DNA from: Pleurotus djamor | Taxonomy: Eukaryota; Basidiomycota; Agaricomycetes; Agaricales; Pleurotaceae | DNA: 64,000 nucleotides | NCBI GenBank assembly: GCA_029747585.1 | Contig: JAPEVF010000133.1 | Coordinates: forward strand, 1-64,000 | Reading direction: 5' to 3' | Shown: piece after piece, positions 50,266-62,691 of the stretch | Layout: each line of letters opens with the position of its first letter | Numbering within the stretch: position 1 is the first letter of the stretch | Notes under the pieces: model-generated | What the model saw: only the letters and a program-made list of their open reading frames with translations | Database searches by the model: none | What the model was told of the DNA's origin: nothing | Program-made: the position numbers and the translations under genes

Positions 50266-50321
50266 TCTCGTAGTTATCATGGCTGATTAAAACTCCGCGA
50301 GCACGTCTCTACTACGCACAG

Positions 50322-53300
50322 TCAACGTCTTGCTACCTTACGCGCCCCTTCTGTGTTAGCTACAGATGAAAGAACCCTCCCGCGTTTATCGATTTTCTTC
50401 GCCCTGAGAGTCTCCTCCATCATAGCCACATCATCACTGTTTGGAATCTGATGTGTGTCTCGGAATCTTTGTGTATCTTGCTCGACAATACCTATCGCCG
50501 CCTCCTCCTTCCGTGACACAAACATATCGACGAGTAGCTCTTGAGGAATAGAAGGTAGAAGATTTTCTGTGGTGGAATGGTATGCGGTCAGGTGAAGTAT
50601 TGCATTATACTTCCAGATTGTCTTTGGTTGTCCTGTTGGTGATGCGGGGCAAGATGGACAATGTATCGGTACATTTGTGGACGGGGAAGCGCCTGTGGAC
50701 TTCGTAGCTGCGGCGTAGTTCATACGCTCGTAGTGGTAGGGACAACTGGACTGTGTTGAACACGATTTTCCCTTCTTGACGAGCTGAGTGTAGCAACCAC
50801 CATCTCTTCCGCACCAGCCACAGGGATCTGTGCCAATCTATGTGTGTCGCGTATCAGCGCCGTCTCGCTCTGAGGGGCAAATACTCCTACCACATCTGAG
50901 ATGTCCGTTCCTCGGAAATGGCGCAGAATGTGATGGCCGACATGATTTCGCATGTCCTTCAACTTCAATTCCTTCCCACATAGCATGCATCGGACAGCTT
51001 CCTCGGGGGCGAGCTTTCGGGTGACAAGAATAGGCGGAGGGCTCTCAATGCGGAGAGCAAGGTCACCTGGCTCCATTAGTGAGTTAAGTATTTCGTCATT
51101 CTCTGGAGTCTGGTCTGACTAACCGTTCATATCTTTATAGGGCAGGGACTGAGTCTGCAAGTAAGGAACTTGCTGGATCCTCGCAGCGGCGTCATCTGTT
51201 TCGTCTCTGAACCTTCCCCAGGCCTGATCCCTGACTCTCAGTAGTGAATCGGATCGAATTCCCCAGACCCTTTTGGTTTCGCGCGCGTTTTGCTCATCTG
51301 AATTTATTTCTTGGGTTTCTATTATCACCGGGTCGATTGGATGTGCCAGGAATCCAGGGATAACAACGGTATAGTCTCCTTTACCTGAAGACTCGTTGCT
51401 GGGATGAATGTACCGGCTCGTCCATGCCCATATGGCTTCGGCACCCATTTCGTCAGTAAGGACTTGTTCTTTCTGGGTTAAATCCAAGATCTGAGCCGTG
51501 ATTGAGAACTTTGGGGAGATTTCGACACATAGATCATCGGTTCGAGCTTCAGATAGCTGTGTACTATTGTTTAGCAAGTTGAAATGGAGGACCTCCGTCA
51601 CGATAATGCAGATGCCAGTTGGTACTCGCGCCAGGCATGCAACAAGATCGCCGGCTTTGAGGAGGTCTCCGTCGCTATCAGACAATGAGGGCGCTGGATT
51701 TGCTCGCCTCAAGGCCTCTTGGATAGAGACACCCCGCGCACGTTGGGTCCGAATGGTAACTTTGCGCGCCCCTGAGGAGGTCAGGAGGGCGGCAACCAGC
51801 GAAGACTTGTAGTAAGTCTTCCCCTCGTACTCCACAAGTGCCGATTCTCCGGCGTCCTCGGCGTCAAGAAAGTCTTCAATTTCCATGCCGTCAGGAATGT
51901 CGTCGCAGTCAAGTTCGCTACTTGAGAGTGTGTCAATATGCTCCCCCAAAGCCACCCCTGAATCATCAGGGTTTCTCCCACCAGTGGTCGCCGCCGTCGT
52001 CATTGTAGGAAGCTCCAACTCTCCATCACCGGGTTCCCATCGAGTCCCTACGTACTCCCCTTTCGGCCGAAGTAAGTCTATATTCTTTTCTTCGAATAGC
52101 TTCAAAAAGTCAACATGCTCCCTAAAAGGCATTTGCGCGGCCAAAAGGTTTCGGGCCTTGTCTCGCCCGGCCGTCCACTCCTGACGGAGATTGACTGATG
52201 TGACACATACATCACCTTTCCATGATTTTGGGTTTAGATGATCGATTCCCAGTGCACCTGCAACGTTCAATCGTCGATGTCCCCGGTCCAGGTCAGGGTG
52301 CCGCGCAAAGATTGCGTTGATTTCAGCACTGACACTGAGCTTTTGAGACAGCTGCAGGATATCAACGTTTCGGCTATGATCCTGGGTGCGTACATCAGAG
52401 AAAAGCATCTCGAGGCGATCCGTTCCCTCCAGAAGGAGATAGTAGTCAATTTTGACACCGAGCATTTGAAGTCGCGCGATCGTGAAGATGACATTCTTTA
52501 CAATGGCTTGAGAGTCCGCATAGAGAGCCCCATTCATGAACGAGGTTCCGTGATAAACAAACATCGCAAATAGAAGGTGTGTGTATGTAGAGAGGGACCG
52601 GACCTGGGCTGAAAGAGACAGAGAAACGTTGATGAAGGGATCAACAAAGAAACCAAAGATTTGTGCGACAAAGACGATCACGTTACGGTGATGATGTTGG
52701 CTTGGATTAAGCAAGACTGGAAGCTTCCCCTCGAGTTTCAGTAAATGCTGAATGAGGCTGACCGCTTTTGGAACATTCTGTTTATCAGCGGGATTGAGCA
52801 AGTCTTCGGCTTGCGCATATGTCATGATGTAACCTAGCGCCTGCTTCACAAGAACCGGGGTAATGATAGTATCGTCAACTTGAATTCCACTCGAGCCTCG
52901 AAGTAATGTAGCGAATCGTTTCATGACATGCTTGGGATCACACGATGCAAGAATCCCACCCTTGCTCGTATACAGGTTTAATCCGGGTAAGGGGTAAAGC
53001 AGTTGCCCGAGTTCTGAGGGTTTGGGAAGCAGTGTTGACATGCAAAGATGAAAACGAGCTGAGCGAAACGTTGATTCACCATCACTGGAAATTGTCCAAA
53101 CATCACCGTGCAATGCACGTCCGGATGCATGACCATTATAAGTGTCAATGAATCGAGTTATCCAAACAGCGAGCTCCTCCCCTTTTTCGGCCTTACAAGA
53201 GGGCGAAAGGAGAAGGGGAATGGGTGAGTAATGATCGGAACTGGCGGCGGAGGCCATCGCGAGAACCGTTCCATCCTTCCCGTGATGGCAGGTCCCGTCA

Positions 53301-54691
53301 GTGTAAAGAGCTTGTGAAATGTGTTGGATGGATTGGGCATTTGTAACTTCTGTTTGAATCGTATGCGAGTGCTCACGGCAGAGTCCAACAATATGGTTTC
53401 TCTGGGAGTCATAGCGACAGACTTCTTCAAGCGCGATTCCATCCATCATCAAAACCACCCCTACCCCTGTGATCCCCTGAACCGGCCGTGCGCTCGCACT
53501 TAAAAGTGATGAGATGTTCAAGCTAATCTCCTCCACCGAAGGCGACCCAACCGATGCTATTAAACGAGGTATTTTGCGCTTCAACAGGGTCGTCGCTGAT
53601 GGGAAGCCTTCAGAGTGCGACAAGGCGAACAAGAGGCGCGGGCCACCAAGAGCTTTACATAGGAATGCAATGTCCAACTCGCGTGCAGTCCAGTTTCCTG
53701 ACGGTGAGTACGTGCCGTCGATGGCCCTTTGGAGACGGCTAATGATCTCTGTAATACCGCGGTTGTTACGAAGACCAACAACGAGAAGACGACGTAGTGA
53801 TGGGATGTTGTGTTGAGATAGAAAAACAAGAAGCCGTTGATGATCATCAATGGACCTGACGAGGTGGATATTGTGCCTTTTAGTCGAGGCGAGCTGGTTC
53901 TCTAGCGCTCTTGCCTCCTCGTTCCGACGCGCAAGTAAGAGCATCAACTGACGAGACGTAAGGAATGCATATGGTGTATGCTCGGATGCATATGTGGCGC
54001 GCTTCACAAACTGGATAAAGGGTGCAGAATTTGGGACTGCGAGGCAAAGGTCACAAGCTCGCGCTTTCATTTGCCATCGAACCGCGGCATCGAATTTACC
54101 AGTGCAGGCTGTTGATCTAAGTCGAAGATGGCGAGAATTTTCTATTCCAGTGATGTCCCAGGCAAGACGATGTGACGCGTGTATCTGATATGGATAGGTA
54201 TCCCACACAGAGCCTGGAGTCCACTCCACGATGACACCGAGACATTCGGGTTTTAACGATGACGTTGACATTGAAAGATCTTGGAACGACATCGCCATTT
54301 CGCTAGAAGCATCTTCCCATGAGCTTGTATAGCCATCGGACATCACACCATCAGAAACGGCAGGTGGGGACATCTGTGAGAACTAAGTACTAAAGGATCA
54401 GCGCGTGCCGGCAGAAGAAGTCGTTATGGCACAACTCACCGAATGTGGAACAACACGAGACTGACATTCCTCTTGCTTCCTTCTCTCCGCCTCCATCTCT
54501 CTGCAGCGCCTGGACTTGAAGTGCTTGTCGTAATTGGACATGGCCCCATTCTTTGAGATTTGGATCCATTGATTACATCGGAAGCAGACAACTTGAGGAG
54601 AGTTCACTTCAGAGTCTTTGTAAGTTTTCAGTCCAATGACTTTTCCATTTGGAAGACGATATTGAGTGTGAGGAAGAGTTTCGAGAGGCAT
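50322..54691 (-). CDS. DDE-type transposase with zinc-finger ends
   Basis: Four exons (54691-54440, 54373-51124, 51066-50891, 50837-50322) join in phase to give 1397 residues. The N-terminus has a BED-like finger, VVCFRCNQWIQ then YDKHFKSRRC. The core has LMMDGIALEEV (about residue 400), WTISSDGESTFR (about 515), CDPKHVMKRF and EGTDRLEMLFSDVR (about 755), resembling the D, D, helper-His and E order of P-element/THAP9 transposases (inference). The C-terminus has CMLCGKELKLKDMRNHVGHH, a Cys-rich block DPCGWCGRDGGC and a last finger CPSCPAS..HLTAYH. The third intron (51067-51123, 57 nt, GTTAGT...CTAAT...CAG) contains an in-frame TAG; if not spliced, the product stops at residue 1168. No other break is seen. 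Confidence 0.82.
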
Positions 54692-54818
54692 CGAATTACA
54701 GGAAAATCAACGACGGTGAGTAAAAGGTATAGATTGGCTATCAGATCCATCCCCCTATCGCAGGAGTGGCCCCTCAACAGCTCCTAGCATCGCGCGGAGA
54801 TTCAAATATCAGCAAGAT

Positions 54819-54898
54819 AGCGCGGTAATCGTCGTTCCCACGGCTTGGACCCTTNGGGGGGGTTGAATATTCGGATTGTTCGGGTAGATGCCCCCTGG
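54819..54898 (-). repeat. Right terminal inverted repeat of transposon
   Basis: Inverted partner of 50186-50265. The only ambiguity is an N at 54855 beside the G7 run that corresponds to the C7 run of the left end. Confidence 0.92.
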
Positions 54899-55545
54899 AT
54901 CGAGCGATCGAGCTCCCAACTCAATCTTGACACTAGTGATCGCCTCTGGCGCTTAATGTACCTTGCTTGCCGCTCGCGCTGTTCAGCTGGAGTGATGATG
55001 GATGATGCCTCTTTGCATTGCCATCCATTACACAGGCCCCCATACTCGTACCACAATGCTCCAGGTAAGTATGGTTGAGCAAGTTGAAACCTGCAGACGA
55101 CGCTCACACAAATGAGTAAGCATGATTACGTTTCAATCGGCAACAGCCGGTAAGTAGTTCTTCGACCCAAATTAGGAAGGTTTTGGCCGCGAAAGACCTT
55201 GCAAGCAAGGTAATTTTTCTAGGCGACGATCTCTACTTATGGTATTAATGGTGGAATAAGTAGGCCGATGATTTCCACTTATGGACTTAGGGTATGGTGA
55301 TTGAACCTGTACCTTATTAGACTGTGGATCCGTATCGGCAGTCCTTATATGACAAGAGAGAAAAGAAGAGTCAAGACGTTCAAGCGTGTATCTACGAATT
55401 CGGGCTCAGTACTCACTGGTCATGCTGAGTAAGCTAGTGAAATATGAAATCAAGGGAGAGTTGGAGCGGATTGTTGGAAGAATCGGGTCTTCAAATTTCC
55501 ACCTCATTGCCCCTCATCTCGTTTGAGTATGTGTATTTTATGACG
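54899..55545. other. Flank between two elements
   Basis: On the minus strand 55065-54899 is open (YEYGGLCNGWQCKEASS, then TPAEQRERQARYIKRQRRSL) up to the transposon edge. It may be an exon cut off from the zinc-finger gene by the insertion, but this is unproven. The rest shows nothing recognisable; a tRNA-like string near 55300 was rejected. Confidence 0.35.
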
Positions 55546-56468
55546 GTTTTTATCGGTCAAAAGTCCAAAACGTCGAAATGAAGGAGTGATTCACGGTGAT
55601 TCCCGATGACTCATCGTGAATCACCATGAAACATCGTGATCACTAGTGAATATTAGTGAAGTTCATGAACTACAGTGACGCTTGAGCTCGTCATTGATGA
55701 TCACGACCTCCTCAAATCATTGGAAAAGATTCCTAGATAGGCAATGAAAAGGACAAAGATTTTATTAGCACTGTAAAATACGAAAAAAAACAATCGAAAA
55801 TAAATTTGCAAAATTTGAAATACGAACAAAATACGAATCTACTTATACTTTCATCGTTTCCTCGCCGTTTCTTTCCTCCTTCATCTCCTCACCATCATGG
55901 AGCTTCTGCCTACGCTTCCTCCGTGCAATCACGGTTGCGACGCCTGTCGCCGATGCGCTGGTTTCAAAGACCATATCTACAAGGTCTGTCCCTAACCTCT
56001 CCCCTATTTGACCCTCTTTGACATGTCTTCTAGGAGCCCACATAGACGCACCAACGTTGCACCATTTGCTCCCACACATATCTTCAACACAAGGTCACGG
56101 AAGAGTTTTATAACGCGTCCCGAGTCCCTCGCGGCTGTACTCCCTCACGAGGATGTGCAGCTTTCTATTCGGTAAGAATCTGTTACTTGTCTATCACTTC
56201 GCCCCTAGTAAAGTACACCACTTGCGTAAATAAGATGGCCTTTTTTTTAAAAAAAAAGGTACAGTTACTTTGGGACCAAAAAGTATGAGGGGCGCTGGTG
56301 AACGTCATGAAGATCACGAAGGTTCACGATGATTCATCGTGAACCACGACAGATCACGAGCGTTCACGAGAGTTCACTGACTTTCATTGGTGATCACGGT
56401 GAATCATCGTGATCATGCGTGATTCACGATGAAAGCGGTAGCTCTCACTACTTTTGACCGATAAAAAC
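55546..56468. mobile_element. 923-bp element with 19-bp inverted ends and TCACGATG arrays
   Basis: Perfect 19-bp inverted ends: GTTTTTATCGGTCAAAAGT (55546-55564) and its reverse complement (56450-56468). Next to each end lies an array of imperfect palindromes built from TCACGATG/CATCGTGA (about 55585-55660 and 56305-56440). The AT-rich middle holds a short plus-strand frame at 55897 (MELLPTLPPCNHGCDACRRC) with a possible intron and a second open stretch to about 56170. No transposase is present, so if mobile it is non-autonomous. No target duplication was found. Confidence 0.75.
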
Positions 56469-59400
56469 ACTCATAGTATTTGCTTCCGTCCTTGTACGAT
56501 TTGGTCTGAGAATTAGGTGTATCCTCCACCGTCACATATCCCGTTCGGTGATCTGTTTAATATACAGCCCAAAAGCACATCAAGTTATACTGGTTAGGTT
56601 GCTCGTTCCGAACAGCTTACAGGCCATGTGTGGGCACCCCAAAATGATGTCGTTTCAGTTGTCTGGCCAACTTTGGACAGTTGCACGTTAAGTGACAGCA
56701 GAGTATTGCAGAAGAGGTATCGTAGAAGAGGTATTGCAGAACACAGTCCCTTTGCTGAAGCGACGTAAGGGTTTAAGTTTAGTGATGCTTTGCCGAGATT
56801 CTTGATTAACGTATTGTGAAGAGTCGATAATTTCTAGAGCAGTCCGAAGCTCGAGAAAGCTGTCGTCACTGGGCTGCGATGCTTTTGCGTCTTTCCAGAG
56901 TCGATGCCCGATCTACGCATGTGGTGCGGGTTTCGCCCACGCTGTGCTTGAGTATACGCCTCCTACCTCCTATCTCACGCCACAGAAACCTGATACGTCG
57001 TCTCCCCGAGCCCTGATTCCAAGAGGCATATGTAACTCATGTTTTCAATGCTGCTGTGGTTCTTGACTCTTGAGCTTGAGCCCAAGTCTTTCCCCGTACC
57101 CCGTAGAGATTTGGAAACTTGGGACGATTGAAGGGTCGGTAGATCAATTTCTCCGGGAACTGATAATAATATACTCGATAGTTGTTGGAGTTCTTGATGA
57201 TGCGAATCAAGATTGGTAAGAGAAGTAGTCGGTGTTTATATATCACTGAAATCGAGTCAGCTACGATAACGATGATACAGCCAAATGGTGGAAAGTACCA
57301 AATAACGCGAAGGATAAGAAGGGACCACAAAAGCTTTTCGGTTTCCGATCCTGCTCAGATCAAACTAATCAAACGGCTGAAGAATTAGGAGACAGAATGC
57401 GGACGTACCTTGACACTTGTCAAATCTTCCGCGATGGCCTCCGCGCCGACGCCGTACGACCTCCTGAGTGGGACACTTGTCAGGTACGGATCAAACATGA
57501 AGGCAAATTTGAAACACGCACCTAGACTAGGATAACATACCCAAAGGCAGAGAAAGCCAAACGTTTCCAGCTTTCTAGTCCACCCACAATCATTAGGAAC
57601 GACGTCGAAGCGGTATTGAATAAGCATCCGACAATAGGATTGGGGGTGATAATGAGCCGCGTGTGCTTCGCGTGTACGGAGAAACTTCATTATCCTCAGC
57701 GTCGAAACCAACCCGAGCGAGTCTTTGAAGCGTACTACTAGCTGGTGTGCAATAGCGCATGACTGAAGGCGCGAGCAGACCTGGTTCAACGAAACATGAA
57801 AATTCAAGCTCGAACCGAATAGACGGCGTGGGGAAGAGACGACCGCAATGACGAGGATCCTATCTCACGCGAGACCAAACAGCATCGCGAGGGATTGTAC
57901 TCCTCTAAGGGTCGACACAAGCCATTCGTCGGGGATTCTGATGGAGGCTGACAGGGTGATTGGCGGAGGTTCGAAAGGCCTCGTATGAGAGGTGGAAGGG
58001 AAGGAGGCAGACATGCAGCCTTCAGCGCTAACGGTATTGGAGCAGGGCTAGGGCATCAATAGATCAAAGGCGAATATGGGAGGGCGTATTCAGTCGGTAT
58101 TTTCATCATCCGTCCGAGGAGCCATACCCACACCCTACACAATCCTCCTTTCCGTAATACCATCGTCAACACGCTGGGTTGGATCATCGCACGCAGAAAG
58201 ATAGATGGGACGTTAGATGGGGGGGCAGGTAAGAAACGATTTTGAGGTGCGGAAGAAACAATAACGAGGTACCTTATGGGGGATGGGGAACATCGTTGCG
58301 TATGGGTAAAGAGATCACTCTCTTCGCATTCCTGTAGAGGAACGAAGTAGCGAATAAAACGGGCAGGCATGCGCCATTGACCTCTAAGGGACGCCGAAGA
58401 CCACATCTCAGTCTGCCTTCCTCCCCCCAAAGCCACCGAACGCATCCAATCCAACCCACGCTATAGAGTATGCTGCACACCTCTGTGTTCGACAACCTCT
58501 GTCTAACCGTCCTGGTCCAGATCCAAAGGGGGATACTAGTCGCGTTTTTCTCTTCCTTTGTTTCTTCTTCTTCCAACCTCTTCGCTTCTTCACCTCTATC
58601 ACCCCTCATACCTCTCATACCTCACCGACCTCCAATCACCTTGCCGCGACAGCAGATATCTATCTGCACGTCCCGGGCCCACATGCGCCACCCCGATGCC
58701 CGAACACTGCGGGTCTTAGAGGATCGTCTCCAGCTGTTATTTTGAAGGGAGAACGAGAACCGGCCCCGTCCAAGGGGGGAGTCAGAGAATTAGGGTACGG
58801 CAACGGCGGGTTGAGGCGAGCAGCGACCTGGAGCGTTTCGATTTGCGAGGAGAGTTCTTGTTCATTGAATGAACGTGCGGTGGAGTCGGGTAGTGGTAGT
58901 GTCAGGAACGGGTCGCTGGGAGTGCTGGTGCTTTATGTGGACTCAGGACTGGGAGCGTCTTGTGCAATATGGTATGGTCACGTGGGCTGAGCTACAGTTC
59001 GACGCCGACATGAATTGAGATGGTATCATAATGCTTCGTCGGTCCCGCCCCGACTTCCAGCGCTCTTCCAAGTCCTTGAGCAATCCATTGAGCATGCACA
59101 AACCACCCTCGTAGAACTCGGCACGGAGTAACGGTCGACTCTTCTCCCTCCCTCTTCTTCGATCGCCTGCTCTTCATGCGCACCACACCTCCAGCAACCT
59201 TCCATGCCGTGCCATCACCTCCTCCGAATACCACGCCATCTTGATTCTTTCTGGTATGTTCGACCCAAGTAAACGTTCTCTGTATCATCGCCAGCTGAGA
59301 ATATGGATGCCCTCCGGCAACGTTATTCATGATCGGGTGCAACAGGCAAAGAGGGTGTGTGTATGTCGCACCAGGGCTTTTGAGATGAGAGGTGTGTGGT

Positions 59401-60844
59401 GTGTGTGGTGGTTGATGATTGCTCTGAATTGCACGACGGGTAAGTTGGGTCTTCTATCCTGCAACTTCCACCACAAGAAGTCAACACTCTCTACAGCGTC
59501 TCCGAGCCAGCTGTTGCGGTATCATGGTATCACGATCGCTTCGACGAGGACGTAAGTAAGGTGAGGTGAGGCAATTTGAGCTGAGGGAGTCAGGCCCGGT
59601 ATTAGATGGTTACGAGTTTTGTGGATGGACTGGTTGGGTGACTGGTCAGCAAGGGGAGGTGAAGAATTGACAGTACTGGAGGCTCAGTTTGGGAGGCGAA
59701 CGACGAGGAGGGAAGAGATCCGGGACTGAGGAAGAGGAAATGCGGAGCACGACTGGGAGAGCACGATCCGCGACAATTTGTCGGTCGGTGGACCGATTGG
59801 TTGCTTGAAGCAGTAAAGCCATAATAAGGAATAAGGCAAGGGCGACGCGCCTTCATTCAGTTGCAGGAGTCTACAAAAGACAAGGGTTGTGGAGAGATGA
59901 GCCTAAGGAAAAGCAGGCTGCAAGCACAAGCGAAACTCACATAGAAAAGGAACGGCCGCGCATACATTTATGTAACATACCCAACATATGATAGACCACT
60001 AGAACTTCCTGCCTTCCTTCGACCTTCGTCGTAACGGTAGGAACTGGAGCGTAGGGCGGAGGTGGAGGATAGCACGCATGACAACGGCTGGAACAGGAGG
60101 GGATGGAGCCTGGTGGTTGTGGCCTTGATGACCTTGATGTTATTCCCGGCGTGGACGAACCCAGAAACATGGTGGGATGGGGGTTTGAAGAAGGAACAAG
60201 TCGATGGCGTGGCGGACGAGGCCACAGCAATACCTATCGCCCAGCTCGATGGCCGAGTGGAATCGTGAATTTGGGAACACGTTCAACATCGACACTGTAG
60301 CTATATGGGCATCGACAAGGGTGTGTGGCGTCCCGGCCAGTGGTGACGATGTCCCCAGCCTTCGGTGTATGTCGAGGTTGTCCATCTGTTCCAGGTTCGC
60401 CGTGTTCAACGACACGTACATAGTATGTTACATACTATCATTTGCGCGAATTGAGGGTCTAGTGCCGTCAACGTCCATCTCCAACCGACTCTCGGAGTTT
60501 TGTTCATCGACTGTCCCATGTTCCACCACCTTCAACCATCCCCCCCCAAAATACGCCCACAATACTAACGCTTCCACCCCACTGGGTACTCCATGCCAAC
60601 GCCACGACGATTATCCTGGCCCACTCTCGCGTTTTATGTGACATGGACATCGAAGCTCGAAAGGCCCTCCCGTGAGCCCCATAAGCAAGTCCACGTAGCC
60701 GGAGCTTTCAGTCGATTCTTCAGCTATCTTCCACCCTCTTCCGTTCTACCACGTCTTCACTTCGACCTCCACAATCTATCCATCCGCATCGAAGTGACTC
60801 CTCGAGTTTCCGTAGTAGTTTCGCTATCTGAGGATGGCTGGCAT
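56469..60844. other. Gene-poor region
   Basis: About 4.4 kb without a defensible gene. A minus-strand pair of frames at 57037-57807 (MKFLRTREAHAAHYH..., then LLPILIRIIKNSNNYRVYYY) has hydrophobic segments and a GTACGT donor, and could be a decayed membrane-protein gene; I cannot place it. Elsewhere the open frames are low-complexity, Ser/Pro-rich and present on both strands. Confidence 0.35.
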
Positions 60845-61600
60845 GATGACGCGGTGTGTAGCGTTGGCGGTTTGATGTAAGAAGGTTTCGGCTTGGGTTG
60901 GGGCTGAAGGGCGTAAATATGGCTATGGGGTATGACAAGGTGAAGTTGGTTCGGTGGTTGGTAAGGAAAGGGCAGTGATTCCGGAGGGTCAATGTACGAT
61001 CGGAGAAGGGACAGAACTAAGACAGGCACAAGCGTGAAAGTGTTACATGGAGGTCAGAGAGGACTTGGTTTGCGAGGGGAATCCAAGTCGGACTCGGAGA
61101 AGGGAGGGAATGTGGGTCGACGACGCGTTGGATCGAGAGGGAGCGAGCTTCAAGCCGTAGCACGGGATTTGGAGAGGTGGGAGAGGATGATGTAGTTCGT
61201 GAAGGACAGATCTAAGAATGAGATGAGACATGACAAAAAGACGGATGCGAGCGCGCGCAGAACTACTCACCTATCACCACACTCTAAGCGCATACTTATA
61301 TCACTACATCTGATTCTTCAAACCCTCAGCTTCTTCATTCATCTTAGGATCGTGAGGCTTTGAAAATAAAGAAAGCAAGCCAAAAGCAAGCGCAGGGTAG
61401 GCGCATCAGGCATCCGAGTCGGCCAGACATTCGGCCTCCATGGACTGGGGGTCTGAGACTTTGGGAGGTTAGAAAGACGGGTTGACGATGCGTCGATGAG
61501 GCCGCAAGTGTTGTCGAGGTGTTGGGGCTAAATGAAGGCGGACATGAGATGGTCTGACGAAAAGATGGACGCGAGCTCACCTAGTACCATGGGATATCCC
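60845..61600 (-). repeat. Repeat family R, copy II (inverted)
   Basis: Inverted relative to copies I and III. The stretch 60845-60970 (GTTGGCGGTTTGATGT...TTCGGTGGTTGGT) is the reverse complement of a diverged 63110-63280. The start modules with CTCGCATCC or CTCGCGTCC appear reversed at about 61190-61275 and 61530-61590; the latter extends into CATCGACGCATCGTCAACC, shared with copy I (42867). Confidence 0.7.
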
Positions 61601-62691
61601 AGTATGTTGATACGGTATGATTGGGGTTCATGTAACGGACAGGATGCAGCTTTTCTTTGAAAGGCGTGAAAGCGCGTGGATTCCCGCAGAGATGACCCAG
61701 ATTGGCCCAGATGTCCAGCCAGTATGTTGATACAGGTTCAGAGGCTCGGAGAATTGGGCGGAGGATCTGCTGGACAGAATTTCGAGCTCGTCTGTGTTTC
61801 TGTCAAAAAGAAAGAGTCTCTAGCGCGGTGGTTCTTGTGAGCATCCGGGTTGAAGCTGACACTATCCAAGGCGGATGTGAGTACGAGGTTGTATTGATTG
61901 AAAACTGAGAGACCAAGTTGGAGCGAATCATAGCTCCTCGGTTATCACCGGTTACTCACTTACCGGTAAACCGGTAACCTCCAACGCTCGTTTTCCTTTG
62001 ACGCCTCCAACCGCTTTTTTTCCAAATGTCAGGGTTCTCAAAATCTCAAGACAAAAGGAAGCTGGACGTTCTAAGGAGACATGTATTCAAAGTATAAATG
62101 TCCTCGCCGCCAATGCTAGGCGAGTTTCTATCGGGGTTTTATTCTTTTTTACTCAAATTTGTCTTTTGCAGAGCGCTTGACGGAGGACGCCATGCGCCAT
62201 GTTCCAATCAGACTCGAAGACCAGTAGAATTGCCAAACAGCAAGCATCTGGTTATATCGCCGACCGTACTCCCCTCCATCTCGCAATCATGCTACGGCCA
62301 ACATAGCACCAACGACGGAGGGACAGCATCGCCATTTGTTCAGCCTCTTCTAGCAACCTACGCACCTCAAAGCTGCCTTCCCCAGGCCTTCCTCCCTCAG
62401 ACCGTCATACATCGTGATACTGTCGGCTCATCTGGCGGAAATACACCAGAGATGGCTGCCATGGGCGGAAGAGTCGATTTATGGGACTAAAGGCGGGAAA
62501 AGCAAGGATATAAGAGAGTCGACTGGTACGGCTAGGACTCACTGGTATTCAACGGGACTCTCTCAAGGATGGCGCTACGACTCATGTGCTTGGGAGGCTG
62601 GAGGATCACAACTGTCGATGAAGACTACAGCCTCGACTGGGAGTTTGAAGCTCTAATGCTGGCGGTATAGGTATGCGCTTAGAGTGTGGTG
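61601..62691. other. Spacer between inverted repeat copies
   Basis: About 1.1 kb between copies II and III. A short palindrome-like tract, ACCGGTTACTCACTTACCGGTAAACCGGTAACC, begins at 61947. No gene is supported. Confidence 0.4.

Larger units (their letters stand above)
50186..54898 (-). mobile_element. 4.7-kb DNA transposon with long terminal inverted repeats
   Basis: The ends are inverted copies of each other, both starting CCAGGGGGCATCTACCCGAA from outside. One minus-strand gene (50322-54691) fills the element and encodes a transposase. I found no obvious target-site duplication: the flanks are TAAGAAGAG on the left and ATCGAGCG on the right. The superfamily is uncertain; P-element/THAP9-like motifs are seen in the transposase. 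Confidence 0.85.

Noticed and set aside
51119..51121. TAG as a nonsense mutation that kills the transposase
   Set aside because: A 57-nt GT-AG intron with a CTAAT branch sequence removes it in frame; kept only as the alternative in the findings.
55290..55365. tRNA-like string (GGTTCAATC reversed near 55307)
   Set aside because: The T-stem does not pair and no acceptor stem or D-arm could be drawn.
57037..57807. Possible P450 N-terminal fragment on the minus strand
   Set aside because: Hydrophobic stretches only; no ExxR, heme loop or convincing hinge, and exons do not join in phase.
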